Shown here: positions 45,301 through 53,088 of the stretch, piece after piece | Numbering within the stretch: position 1 is the first letter of the stretch | How the letters are laid out: each line of letters opens with the position of its first letter | Source: Streptomyces sp. NBC_01244 | Lineage (GTDB): Bacteria > Actinomycetota > Actinomycetes > Streptomycetales > Streptomycetaceae | Direction: 5' to 3' | DNA length: 64,000 nucleotides | Assembly: GCF_035987325.1 (NCBI RefSeq) | Contig: NZ_CP108488.1 | Coordinates: forward strand, 372,001-436,000 | Made by a program: the position numbers and the translations under genes | Notes under the pieces: model-generated | What the model was told of the DNA's origin: nothing | The model's input: only the letters and a program-made list of their open reading frames with translations | Database searches by the model: none

Positions 45301-46584
45301 TTACGGGGACCCGAGGCGGGTCAGTGCCGCGGTGGTCAGGGCGCGGACCCCGGCGGGCAGCGCGGTGCGGGCGTCGGGGGCGAAGTCCGGCGCGTGGTTG
45401 GCCGGCAGGGCGGCCAGCTTCTCGGCCGCCGTACGGCCGGGCGCCCGGGACCAGGCGGCCGGGCCGACGGTGCCCAGCATCCAGTAGCCGAGCCGGATGC
45501 CCCGCTCGCCGTGCACGTCCAGGCCCGCGTCGCCGAACAGGGCGAAGTCCTCCGTGGCGAGCGAGGGCGGCCAGAGCGCCACCCTCTCCGGCCCGAACTC
45601 GGCCGCGTGCGCCTCCCGTAGGGCCGCCGTCGCCCCGGGATCGGGATGGGTGACGGGGGAGACCGAGAGCCGGACGATCTCCGGCTCCCGGGGGCAGTCC
45701 GCCGCAGCACACTCGGCGCGCACGATCCGCTCCACCGCCGCGGCGGCCCGGGCGAGCGAGTGCTCGCCCACCGCCCTGACCGTGAGGGCCAGTTCGGCGC
45801 GGTCGGGGATGATGTTGGCCCGGTCCCCGGCCCGGAAGGAGCCGACGGTCACCGCCACCTGCTCGGCCGGCGCGGCCTCCCTCGCCACCACCGTCTGAAG
45901 GCGGGTCACCACGTGGGCCGCCGTCACCACCGGGTCCACGGCGAGGTGCGGGGCGCCCGCGTGCCCGCCCCGGCCGTGCACCACCACCCTGAAGGTGACG
46001 CTGCCGGCCGTCACCGGCCCGTACCCGTGCGCGACCATCCCGGCCGGGAGCGGCGCGGCGTGCTGGGCCAGGGCGTCGTCCGGCCGGCCGCAGCGCCGGT
46101 AGAGGCCGTCGGTGAGCATCGCCCGGGCCCCTTCCAGCGTCTCCTCGGCGGGCTGCCCGACCACCACCAGGGTGCCGCGCCAGGCTCCCGGTGTCTCGGC
46201 CAGCAGCGTGGCGGTGCCCGCGGCCGCGGCCAGGTGCAGGTCGTGCCCGCAGGCGTGCGCCGCCTCCCCCTCGGCCGCGTACGGCAGTCCGCTGGTTTCC
46301 CGCATCGGCAGGGCGTCGAGTTCGGCCCGCAGCAGGACCGTGGGCCCGTCCCCGTTGCGCAGTACCCCGGCCACTCCGTGTCCGCCGATGCCGCGCGTGG
46401 TCGCGTACCCGGCCGCCTCCAGCCGCCCGGCGAAGCGTTCGGCCGTACGCCGCTCCAGGCCCGACAGCTCCGGATCGCGGTGCAGTTCCAGGTAGAAGGC
46501 GGTCAGGTCGCGCAGTGAGCCTTCGAGTCGGGCGAGCGGTGCGGGGGCGGGCGCGGGTACGGGTACGGGTGCGTGGCCGGTCAT
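45301..46584 (-). CDS. M20 family amidohydrolase (hippurate hydrolase/IAA-amino acid hydrolase type)
   Basis: 427 residues with the dinuclear metal motifs of M20 amidohydrolases: RAELDALPMRET, HACGHDLH, GQPAEETLEGA and a C-terminal His-Glu segment (LATEDFALFG). The lid/dimerisation domain (VVVHGRGGHAGAPHLAVDP) is present. These enzymes cleave N-acyl or peptidyl amides of amino acids. The N-terminus is a short Pro/Val/Ala repeat. It is divergent from the RiPP precursor gene, and the shared 166-base gap contains the putative SARP sites, so it may be the cluster's peptidase or resistance enzyme; it could equally be an unrelated neighbour. Confidence 0.8.
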   Translation of the reverse strand: MTGHAPVPVPAPAPAPLARLEGSLRDLTAFYLELHRDPELSGLERRTAERFAGRLEAAGYATTRGIGGHGVAGVLRNGDGPTVLLRAELDALPMRETSGLPYAAEGEAAHACGHDLHLAAAAGTATLLAETPGAWRGTLVVVGQPAEETLEGARAMLTDGLYRRCGRPDDALAQHAAPLPAGMVAHGYGPVTAGSVTFRVVVHGRGGHAGAPHLAVDPVVTAAHVVTRLQTVVAREAAPAEQVAVTVGSFRAGDRANIIPDRAELALTVRAVGEHSLARAAAAVERIVRAECAAADCPREPEIVRLSVSPVTHPDPGATAALREAHAAEFGPERVALWPPSLATEDFALFGDAGLDVHGERGIRLGYWMLGTVGPAAWSRAPGRTAAEKLAALPANHAPDFAPDARTALPAGVRALTTAALTRLGSP

Positions 46585-46628
46585 GCCGCCATGATCGCCC
46601 CGCGGGGTGGGAGGGGGCAGGGCAGAGC

Positions 46629-46658
46629 GCTGACATCTTGTGTCAGCGGAGTGTCAGC
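46629..46658. promoter_or_regulatory. Putative SARP binding site between precursor and amidohydrolase genes
   Basis: TGTCAGC occurs at 46641-46647 and again at 46652-46658: a heptamer direct repeat with an 11-base period, the arrangement SARP regulators recognise. An inverted copy GCTGACA is at 46629-46635. The site lies about 93 bases upstream of the precursor ATG. No good -10 box is seen at the expected distance. The cluster encodes a SARP at 62043-63824. Confidence 0.45.
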
Positions 46659-46750
46659 GGCGCGACGTGTCCCGTGCGGCAGGCACCGGCTCTGATGGGG
46701 GGCGGGCACAGCACGTCCCGGTGCCCGTCCCCACGCCTGAAGGAGTCACC

Positions 46751-46924
46751 ATGGAGAAGTCGCCGCTCGCCTCGCTCGCCGACGAGATCCTGGAGCTGGA
46801 GTCCGAGACCTTCGAGATCTCCGACTACTCGGACGCCAGCGAGGTCGTGCTCGCCGGTTCCACGAGCTGCAGCTCCACCTCGACGTGTTCCTCGACCACG
46901 AGCACCACCTCCTGTTCCGCCTGA
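46751..46924 (+). CDS. RiPP precursor peptide (leader plus Ser/Thr/Cys core)
   Basis: 57 residues; AGGAG six bases before the ATG, with a longer in-frame reading upstream unlikely. The acidic leader (EILELESETFEISDYS, residues 13-28) is like thiopeptide and goadsporin leaders that dock in an E1-like RRE. The core, residues 37-57, contains ten Ser, seven Thr, three Cys (40, 46, 55) and a final Ala, and no other residue. Such a core allows thiazoles at Cys, oxazoles or methyloxazoles and dehydrated residues at Ser/Thr. Leader cleavage is probably after Ala35-Gly36. It is on the opposite strand to the enzymes and has its own promoter and terminator. I do not recognise the core from a known compound. 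Confidence 0.85.
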   Translation: MEKSPLASLADEILELESETFEISDYSDASEVVLAGSTSCSSTSTCSSTTSTTSCSA

Positions 46925-46958
46925 CCCCGTCTGACCCACCCTTGGGGTGCGCAGCAGC

Positions 46959-46996
46959 GGATGCCCCGGTCCTCGCGTGCGAGGACCGGGGCATCC
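46959..46996. terminator. 18-bp perfect hairpin between precursor and YcaO operon
   Basis: GGATGCCCCGGTCCTCGC (46959-46976) and its exact reverse complement (46979-46996) with only GT between. It stops transcription from the precursor (plus) and from the converging enzyme operon (minus). Confidence 0.85.
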
Positions 46997-47025
46997 GCCC
47001 GTACGGGGGACCGGCGGGAGAACGC

Positions 47026-48987
47026 CTAGGGGAAGGGGTGCGGGACCATCCGGATGTCGGCGTCGGTGAGTTCGGCCGCCCGAAGACCGGCCCGTCGCGG
47101 CGCGCTCCGCAGTCGCGGCAGGTACGGGGCCCGCTGTCGGGACCACCCGAAGTCGATGGGCAGCAGCCCCGGCACCACCGCGCAGACGGTGTGCAGTCCG
47201 ATCCGCCGCTGCTCCGGTGTGGTCTGGTCGACGGCGATCACGTCGTGGCCCGCGCGCACCAACTCGTCGGTGACGCACCGCAGATCGTCCCGCAGATCCC
47301 CGGTCCTCGGACGTCCGCTCTCCTCCCAGGCCTGGTAGACCTCCTCCATCGCGCGCACGCCCACGGGCTCCCGGTAGGGCGCTACGTACTGGGCCATGGC
47401 CGGCAGCCCGTACAGCTGGGCGTGGTCCTTCAGGTGCAGCACGCGGTCGAAGTCCCCCGCCATCGCCTCCAGTTCGTCCCGCCGTTCCTCGACCTGGCGG
47501 GGCAGGTGCGGAATGTACGTGAGCACCTCGGACAGGGCCGCCTCCACCGCGGTCGCCGGATCGAGCGCGGCGCCCGCACCGAAGGAGAACAGTCCCGGGC
47601 CGCCGTCGCGCCGTACCGCCAGCCCGGTGACCACCGGTACCGCGAGGTCGACACGGTTGTCGAAGGCGTGCACGTCGTACCCCTGGAGGGCTGCCCGGTC
47701 GGCCATCGTACGGACCGCCGTTCCCGGTACGGTCGCCAAGTCGATCTCGGTCAACGACAGTCCGCCGTACCAGGCGAGCAGGAACGCGTCCCGCTCGACG
47801 AGTTCGAGGAGCGCTCCGAGCAGGGCTTCCTCGAGGCAGCTGCCGATGGCGCAGCCGTTGGAGCACTCGAAGACGAAGTTGTCGGCGGCGAGGCCCGCGC
47901 TGTAGTGCACCAGCCGGGCCGGCACCAGGACCGGGCGGTCGTCGCGCAGCGAGTGCCCGTAGACCCACGGGATCGGCCGCTCGGGGTCGAAGGGGGACAG
48001 CAGGGGGTCGTCGCGGTAGGTCTGCGGGGCGTAGAAGCCGCACTCGGCCGGGTGCAGGGCGCGCTCTCCCAGTTCCGCGTAGGAGGCGGTGAGCAGGGTG
48101 TTCCCGGTGCGGCGGTGGGTGCCGGCGTACCGTTCGAGCCCCTCCAGGAAGGCGAGGTCGCGGCTCGCGGCGAAGCTGTTGGCCTGGCCGCTCCAGGTGA
48201 CGTCGGTGAGTCCCGCGTACCCGCGCATGAACACGCTGCCCGCGACGGGCGCGGTGGTCGGGGAGGTGACGTTGAGCCAGGTGCCGCCGCCGAGCACGCC
48301 CGTCACCGGGTTGGCCAGCGCCCCGTACGGCATCGGGTACGAGGAGGCGGCCCGCAGCCGCTGCGCGCCCGGATCGGGTTTGGGCCTGGAGGCGGGTACG
48401 AAGGGCCGCGGTGCATCGGTGCCGCGCGGGCCGCAGTCCGGGCACAGCGGGTCGGCGAGCAGCGGGTACGTCCGGATCCGCAGGGTCTCCAGGTCCAGCC
48501 GGGACACCTGGGGCAGGGCCCGGTCGGCCGCCGCCCCGGCGGGTGCGCCGACCCGGCCGCCCTGGACGGCCTCGTACAGCCCGTACGCCGCGTCCCGCGC
48601 GTACGGGGACAGCCGGGGCCACTCGGGACCCGCGGGGGTGCCCGGTCCCCCGCCCGTCTCCAGCGCGTCGCGCTCGCTGCGGCTGCGCAGCCGCTGGCGG
48701 CGCATTGCCAGGCACTGCCCGCACGCCGGAGCTGTGCCGTCGCCGCCCCACGGGCCGACGAGCACCTCCCGCGCGGTGAGGTGCACGCTCGCGCCCGGCC
48801 GGACCGCCGCGAACGGGTCCGCGGCGCGCGGGCCCAGGGCGTCGTGGACGCCGAGGGTCACGACCACGGCGCCGAGCGGTCCCAGCTCCGCGGCGAGGTC
48901 CCGGCGGGCAGCTTCCAGGGCGGTCCCGTCGGGGGCGGAGGGGTGCGGTGGGCGCGGGTCGCGCACCGGGACGGGGGTCGTCGTCAT
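47026..48987 (-). CDS. YcaO cyclodehydratase 1 with N-terminal zinc-type docking region
   Basis: 653 residues. The N-terminal 190 carry two CxxC pairs (CGQC, CPDC), like the zinc-binding half of E1-like partner proteins. The YcaO domain follows: ATP/Mg motif LEGLERYAG at about residue 270, SNGCAIGSCLEEALLGALLE with LVERDAF at about 400, and the Pro-rich C-terminus ending PHPFP, a hallmark of azoline-forming YcaO proteins. It phosphorylates the amide backbone to make azolines at Cys/Ser/Thr. It overlaps the ABC permease stop by ATGA and is the last gene of the operon, next to the precursor. A thioamide-forming role is less likely because of the PxPxP end. Confidence 0.88.
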   Translation of the reverse strand: MTTTPVPVRDPRPPHPSAPDGTALEAARRDLAAELGPLGAVVVTLGVHDALGPRAADPFAAVRPGASVHLTAREVLVGPWGGDGTAPACGQCLAMRRQRLRSRSERDALETGGGPGTPAGPEWPRLSPYARDAAYGLYEAVQGGRVGAPAGAAADRALPQVSRLDLETLRIRTYPLLADPLCPDCGPRGTDAPRPFVPASRPKPDPGAQRLRAASSYPMPYGALANPVTGVLGGGTWLNVTSPTTAPVAGSVFMRGYAGLTDVTWSGQANSFAASRDLAFLEGLERYAGTHRRTGNTLLTASYAELGERALHPAECGFYAPQTYRDDPLLSPFDPERPIPWVYGHSLRDDRPVLVPARLVHYSAGLAADNFVFECSNGCAIGSCLEEALLGALLELVERDAFLLAWYGGLSLTEIDLATVPGTAVRTMADRAALQGYDVHAFDNRVDLAVPVVTGLAVRRDGGPGLFSFGAGAALDPATAVEAALSEVLTYIPHLPRQVEERRDELEAMAGDFDRVLHLKDHAQLYGLPAMAQYVAPYREPVGVRAMEEVYQAWEESGRPRTGDLRDDLRCVTDELVRAGHDVIAVDQTTPEQRRIGLHTVCAVVPGLLPIDFGWSRQRAPYLPRLRSAPRRAGLRAAELTDADIRMVPHPFP

Positions 48988-49739
48988 GTCCGGTTGCTCC
49001 AGCGGAAGGTCTTCAGCCCGATCGCGCCGAAGAGGAGGGCGAATCCGAGCAGTACCGCGCAGCCGGTCCAGAGGGTGGAGAGGGAGCCGCTGCCGGTGAG
49101 CGCGCCGGTCGCGGCGTCGTTGAGGTAGCGCAGCGGCAGGGCGCGCGAGACCGACCGGAGCCAGGCGGGCATCATGTCCAGCGGCAGGAACGAGCCCGAC
49201 AGGAACGCCATGGGCACCATCAGGCAGTTGGCGATGGCCGCGACGGCCTCCGGGGTGTTCGCGTACGTGCCGACGATCACGCCGATCGCGAGGAACGCGG
49301 TGATCCCGAGCACCAGCGCGGGCAGTACCAGCGGCCAGCGTCCGTCCAGGACCAGCCCGAAACCGGGCAGCATCGCCACCGCGATGAACACGGCCGCCTG
49401 CACCACGCCGACGGCCAGGGCCAGTACGTACCGCGAGGCGAGCACGGTGGTCAGCGGAGTGGGCGTCAGCCGGATCAGCCGCAGCAGGTCGTCGCGGCGC
49501 CACTGCATCAGGGTGAACGCGATGCCGAAGACGGCCGCGTTCGCCACGCCCCACGACATCACCCCGGGCGCGATGTACGAGATGTAGGGGCGGCCGGTCT
49601 CCTCGACGTCCTGCCCGCTGAAGATCAGGCCGAAGACGACGAGGAAGAGGAGGGGGAAGGCGAAGGTGAAGAAGAGGGTGGCCTTGTCCCGGACCTGCGC
49701 CCGGTAGCCGGCGGCGGTCAGGACCGTGTACGCGCTCAT
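48984..49739 (-). CDS. ABC-2 type exporter permease
   Basis: 251 residues with six predicted membrane helices and the ABC-2 family signature region (MPAWLRSVSRALPLRYLNDA). It forms an exporter with the ATPase encoded just upstream; the genes overlap by ATGA at both ends, including with YcaO 1. It probably exports the mature peptide and so gives self-protection. No peptidase domain is fused, so leader removal must be done elsewhere, perhaps by the M50 protease. Confidence 0.88.
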   Translation of the reverse strand: MSAYTVLTAAGYRAQVRDKATLFFTFAFPLLFLVVFGLIFSGQDVEETGRPYISYIAPGVMSWGVANAAVFGIAFTLMQWRRDDLLRLIRLTPTPLTTVLASRYVLALAVGVVQAAVFIAVAMLPGFGLVLDGRWPLVLPALVLGITAFLAIGVIVGTYANTPEAVAAIANCLMVPMAFLSGSFLPLDMMPAWLRSVSRALPLRYLNDAATGALTGSGSLSTLWTGCAVLLGFALLFGAIGLKTFRWSNRT

Positions 49740-50749
49740 GCCTGGTGCTCCGTCTGTGCGTGGGGGCCGGCCTGGGAACCGATGTGCGAGGCGGGCGGGG
49801 GTACGGAGCCCGGCGGTACGGGACCAGGGCGCGCGGCGCCGGTGAGTTCGAGGTACACGTCCTCCAGGGTGGCCGTACGGGTCATCACCCCTTCCAGTCC
49901 GGTGAGCGCGTCGACGGCCCGGAGCACCTTGCCGGGAGCCGAGGTCTCCAACACCAGGGAGCCGCCCTGGACCGTGGCCCGGTCCACGCCGGACAGGGCA
50001 GCGGCCTCCTCGACACCGATCCGGCCCACGGGCAGCAGCAGCCGCGAGGGCGCTCCGGCCGCGGTGACCAGCCGGTGCGGGGAGTCGAGGGCGGCGATCC
50101 GGCCGTCGACGAGGATGGCGACGCGGTCGCACAGCGCCTCGGCCTCGTCGAGGTGGTGGGTCGTGTAGACGATCGTGCGGCCCTCGCTCTTGAGGGCGCG
50201 CAGCACCTCCCACAGATCGCGGCGGGCCTGCGGGTCGAGGGCGGCCGTCGGCTCGTCCAGGAAGATCAGCTCCGGGCTGTGGACGAGGGCGGAGGCGATG
50301 GCCAGGCGCTGGCGCTGGCCGCCGGAGAGGTCCTCCACGAGGACGTGCCGCTGCTCGGTGAGCCCCACGCTCTCCAGCGTGCGGTCGGCGGCCGCCGGTG
50401 CGCAGCGGTACAGGCCCGCGACCGTGACGAGGTGCTCGCGCGCGCTCTGCCGTACGAAGAAGGCCGAGGCCTGGGTCTGCACGCCCATCCGGGGCAGCAG
50501 GTCGGTGTTGCGGGGCCAGGGACTCCGGCCGAGGACGGTGACCGTGCCGCCGTCGGCCTGCCGCAGTCCCTCCATGATCTCGATGAGGGTCGTCTTGCCC
50601 GCCCCGTTGGGGCCGAGCAGTCCGAAGAACTCGCCGCGGCGCACGTCGAGGGAGACCCCGTCGACCGCCCGGCGGTCGCCGTAGCGTTTGTGCACCTCGT
50701 GCACGGCGATGGCCGGGGAGTCGGGCGGCTGGGTGTTGTCAGTCGTCAT
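49736..50749 (-). CDS. ABC transporter ATP-binding protein (drug-exporter type)
   Basis: 337 residues with Walker A LLGPNGAGKTTLIE, signature LSGGQRQRLAIASA, Walker B LIFLDEPTAALD and the H-loop TTHHLDEAEAL. The C-terminal extension of about 100 residues is typical of DrrA/NodI-type antibiotic exporters. It is coupled to the permease by an ATGA overlap. It starts 118 bases after the M50 gene, across a low-complexity GT/AC-type repeat. Confidence 0.9.
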   Translation of the reverse strand: MTTDNTQPPDSPAIAVHEVHKRYGDRRAVDGVSLDVRRGEFFGLLGPNGAGKTTLIEIMEGLRQADGGTVTVLGRSPWPRNTDLLPRMGVQTQASAFFVRQSAREHLVTVAGLYRCAPAAADRTLESVGLTEQRHVLVEDLSGGQRQRLAIASALVHSPELIFLDEPTAALDPQARRDLWEVLRALKSEGRTIVYTTHHLDEAEALCDRVAILVDGRIAALDSPHRLVTAAGAPSRLLLPVGRIGVEEAAALSGVDRATVQGGSLVLETSAPGKVLRAVDALTGLEGVMTRTATLEDVYLELTGAARPGPVPPGSVPPPASHIGSQAGPHAQTEHQA

Positions 50750-50766
50750 GGGTCGTGCGTCCCTTT

Positions 50767-50866
50767 GTCTGTGTCCGTGGTGCCGGTGTTCGGGCGGGCG
50801 TGGGGCGTCGGTTCGAGGTGTGGGTGTGGATGTGGGCGTGGATGTGGGCGTGGGTGTGGGGCGTGG
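50767..50866. repeat. Low-complexity GTG/TGGG repeat between the M50 and ABC genes
   Basis: Imperfect repeats of GTGGGYGTGGAT/GTGGGCGTGG on the plus strand fill most of the 117-base gap. The minus strand reads as ACACCCACRCCC. No gene; it could be a polymerase-slippage product or affect message structure before the ABC genes. Confidence 0.6.
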
Positions 50867-51991
50867 TCAAGTGGTGGCGGCGTGCCAGACGGCCCCCGCG
50901 AGACCGGCCGCCAGTGCCAGGACGAGCACGGCGGAGCCGATGCCGTATCCGAGGTAGAGCCGGCGCGCCCGCGGCGGGTATGCGGCCGCGGCGGCCCGGT
51001 CGCTTGTCCGCAGCCGCAGGTACGCCGAGCTGGCGGGCGCCAGCCGGGTGACGCGCAGGGCGTGGCCGAGCATCGTGTAGCCGTCGAGCGGGGGCAGCGG
51101 GATCAGGTTGACGAGGGCCTGCGCGCTGCCGATGAGCAGCAGTGCGCCGAGCACCCGCCGGGTGGGGTCGCCTGCGGGGAGCGCCGCCCACCAGCCGAAG
51201 AAGGGGAGCAGGAACAGCAGGTTGGCGTACGCGCCCGCGGAGGCGACGGCCACCTGGTGCCTACGCCGTTCCAGGAAGCGGTAGTTGTCCACGGTGCAGT
51301 ACATGATGGCGACCGGGAGCCGCCACCGCAGGCCGATCTCCCCCACGGTACCGCCGACGTGGCGGGCCGCGATGCCGTGTGCGAACTCGTGCAGGGCGGT
51401 GCTCAGCCACATGAGGGTGGCCACCGCGGCCAGCGGCACCGGTCTGCGCAACAACCACCCGAAGGAGTCGGCCAGTTCCCCGAACGAGGTGGCGAGCACC
51501 GCCTCCATGGCCAGGCAGGCCAGGAGCAGGACGCCGAGCGGGACGGGGTGCAGCAGTGGCCGCAGCGCGCGGTGCAGCCGTGCCGTGGTGGCGTCGGCGT
51601 CCGCGACCAGCCGCAGCGTGCCGCGGAGCAGGGTGCCCTCCAGGGGTTTGCGGGGCGGCCCGGGCGCGGTCGTCGGCGGGCCGCCGGCGAGCAGTCGGCG
51701 GCTGCCGAGCAGGGCCAGCAGCTGCTGCCAGTTGCCCTCGCCGAGGCGGCGGCCGAAGGCGTGTCCGTACTCGGCGCCGATCTCCGCAAGGCTGCGGGAG
51801 CCGTCCAGCCGTGAGACGAGGAAGAACTCCTTGGGTCCGATCTCGAACGAGGCACCGGAAACGGGGTCCTTGACGAGGTGGACGGTGACCGGTCCGTCGA
51901 GCAGGGGTGCGGACAGCAGCACGTCGGGCCGCAGGGCGGGCCGGTGCTCCAGCAGTCCGGCGGGGCCCGGCCCGGGGGAAGCGCCGGTCAC
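50867..51991 (-). CDS. M50 metalloprotease with PqqD-like N-terminal domain
   Basis: 374 residues. The N-terminal 100 or so read as a PqqD/RRE-like winged helix (FEIGPKEFFLVSRLDGSRSL, followed by a Leu-rich helix). A multispan membrane protease follows, with HEFAH at residues 201-205 and NLIPLPPLDGY, the third zinc ligand Asp. Site-2-type proteases cut in or near the membrane; with an RRE fused, cutting the RiPP leader is the natural guess, and immunity is an alternative. GTG start overlaps the LanB C-type stop (GTGA), so it belongs to the biosynthetic operon. Confidence 0.82.
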   Translation of the reverse strand: MTGASPGPGPAGLLEHRPALRPDVLLSAPLLDGPVTVHLVKDPVSGASFEIGPKEFFLVSRLDGSRSLAEIGAEYGHAFGRRLGEGNWQQLLALLGSRRLLAGGPPTTAPGPPRKPLEGTLLRGTLRLVADADATTARLHRALRPLLHPVPLGVLLLACLAMEAVLATSFGELADSFGWLLRRPVPLAAVATLMWLSTALHEFAHGIAARHVGGTVGEIGLRWRLPVAIMYCTVDNYRFLERRRHQVAVASAGAYANLLFLLPFFGWWAALPAGDPTRRVLGALLLIGSAQALVNLIPLPPLDGYTMLGHALRVTRLAPASSAYLRLRTSDRAAAAAYPPRARRLYLGYGIGSAVLVLALAAGLAGAVWHAATT

Positions 51992-53088
51992 GGGGCCACC
52001 GCCGCACCCTCGGCCCGGCCCGCGCCCTCACGGAGTACCCGGCCCAGCAGATGGGCCAGGTACGCCTCGTCGCGGATGGTGACGTGCAGCCGGTTGTTGG
52101 TCATGTGCATGTACGGGGAGAGCAGCAGCGGCAGCGCGACGGCGGGATCGGTCACCCGCTCGTCGCGGGTACCGTCCCAGGAACGGAAGACCAGCTCCCC
52201 GCCGACGGCAAGCTCCTCCGCGCGCTCGCGCAGCTCCCGGCAGTGCTCCGCCCATCCGGCGAGGAAGGCCGGGAGCCGGCCGGTCTGCCCGGAGGCGAGC
52301 GCCTCCCGCACGGCACCGAAGCGGCGGGAGAGCCCGGGGGCGGTCTGCCCGTAGGTGCGGTCGTACTCCTCGGAGCCGATGAAGCCGGTTCCCGGAAAGG
52401 CCTGGTGCCAGAACTCGTAGTACCGGTCGAGGTATCCGGTGAGTTCCTCGCGCTCGGGCAGGAAGACGGCCGCCATGACCATCATCAGCTGGGCGGAGGT
52501 CCCCAGCAGGACGGTCCGCAGGTGCAGGTTCATGCGGTGCAGGGCGTCGATGACGAGCTCGCTGGAGCGGGCGAAGTGCCATTCGGCCAGTTCGATGCCC
52601 GCGGGACCGCCGTACTTTCCGAATTCGGGCTCGTACGGCTCCCAGGAGAAGGAGTTGTTGGGGCGCAGGTTCATCCGGCCGTCGGGGCCCATGAAGGCGG
52701 CCCGGTCCCCTTCCGGGAACTCGATGTCGAAGAGCGTGTTGTAGAACTCGTTGAGGAATCCGGAGTCGACCTCGTACAGGGCCGGACGGGTCTTGAGGAA
52801 CCCGGCGACGGCCTCCTCGGCGCGGCGGCGCACTTCCGGCTCCGCCTCGGGGCCGGCGGGGCGCAGCCGCAGCCGCACGTGCGGGCCCTCCAGCCAGTAG
52901 TTGATGAAGAAGTGACCGGCGAGCAGCCCGTCGGCGGTGAGTTCGGCGATGAGCGGGCGGACGCACCGGACCAGCAGGGGCTGCGGGTTGGCGGCGTAGA
53001 AGACGTGCAGGGCCTGCCAGGCACCGCGGGTCCCCGGCGCCCCGGCGGGGGGCGGGGTGGAGGGGGTGGACGGGGTCAGCTCTGACAT
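51988..53088 (-). CDS. LanB C-type (thiopeptide-type) elimination/cyclisation protein
   Basis: 366 residues of the small LanB/SpaB C-terminal domain family: HFFINYWLEGPHVRLRLR, YEPEFGKYGGPAGIELAEWH, HMTNNRLHVTIRDEAYLAHL. In goadsporin- and thiopeptide-type pathways such proteins eliminate glutamate from glutamylated Ser/Thr to form dehydroamino acids; homologues of the same fold (TclM/TbtD) make the thiopeptide pyridine. Sequence alone does not separate the two. Since a glutamylating partner is next door, elimination is the simpler call. It overlaps the LanB N-type gene by 13 bases. Confidence 0.8.
   Translation of the reverse strand: MSELTPSTPSTPPPAGAPGTRGAWQALHVFYAANPQPLLVRCVRPLIAELTADGLLAGHFFINYWLEGPHVRLRLRPAGPEAEPEVRRRAEEAVAGFLKTRPALYEVDSGFLNEFYNTLFDIEFPEGDRAAFMGPDGRMNLRPNNSFSWEPYEPEFGKYGGPAGIELAEWHFARSSELVIDALHRMNLHLRTVLLGTSAQLMMVMAAVFLPEREELTGYLDRYYEFWHQAFPGTGFIGSEEYDRTYGQTAPGLSRRFGAVREALASGQTGRLPAFLAGWAEHCRELRERAEELAVGGELVFRSWDGTRDERVTDPAVALPLLLSPYMHMTNNRLHVTIRDEAYLAHLLGRVLREGAGRAEGAAVAP

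Noticed and set aside
44504..46636. Long minus-strand open frame across the amidohydrolase and dehydrogenase remnant
   Set aside because: It is a shadow of the M20 gene in its first part; the meaningful dehydrogenase fragments are in a different frame.
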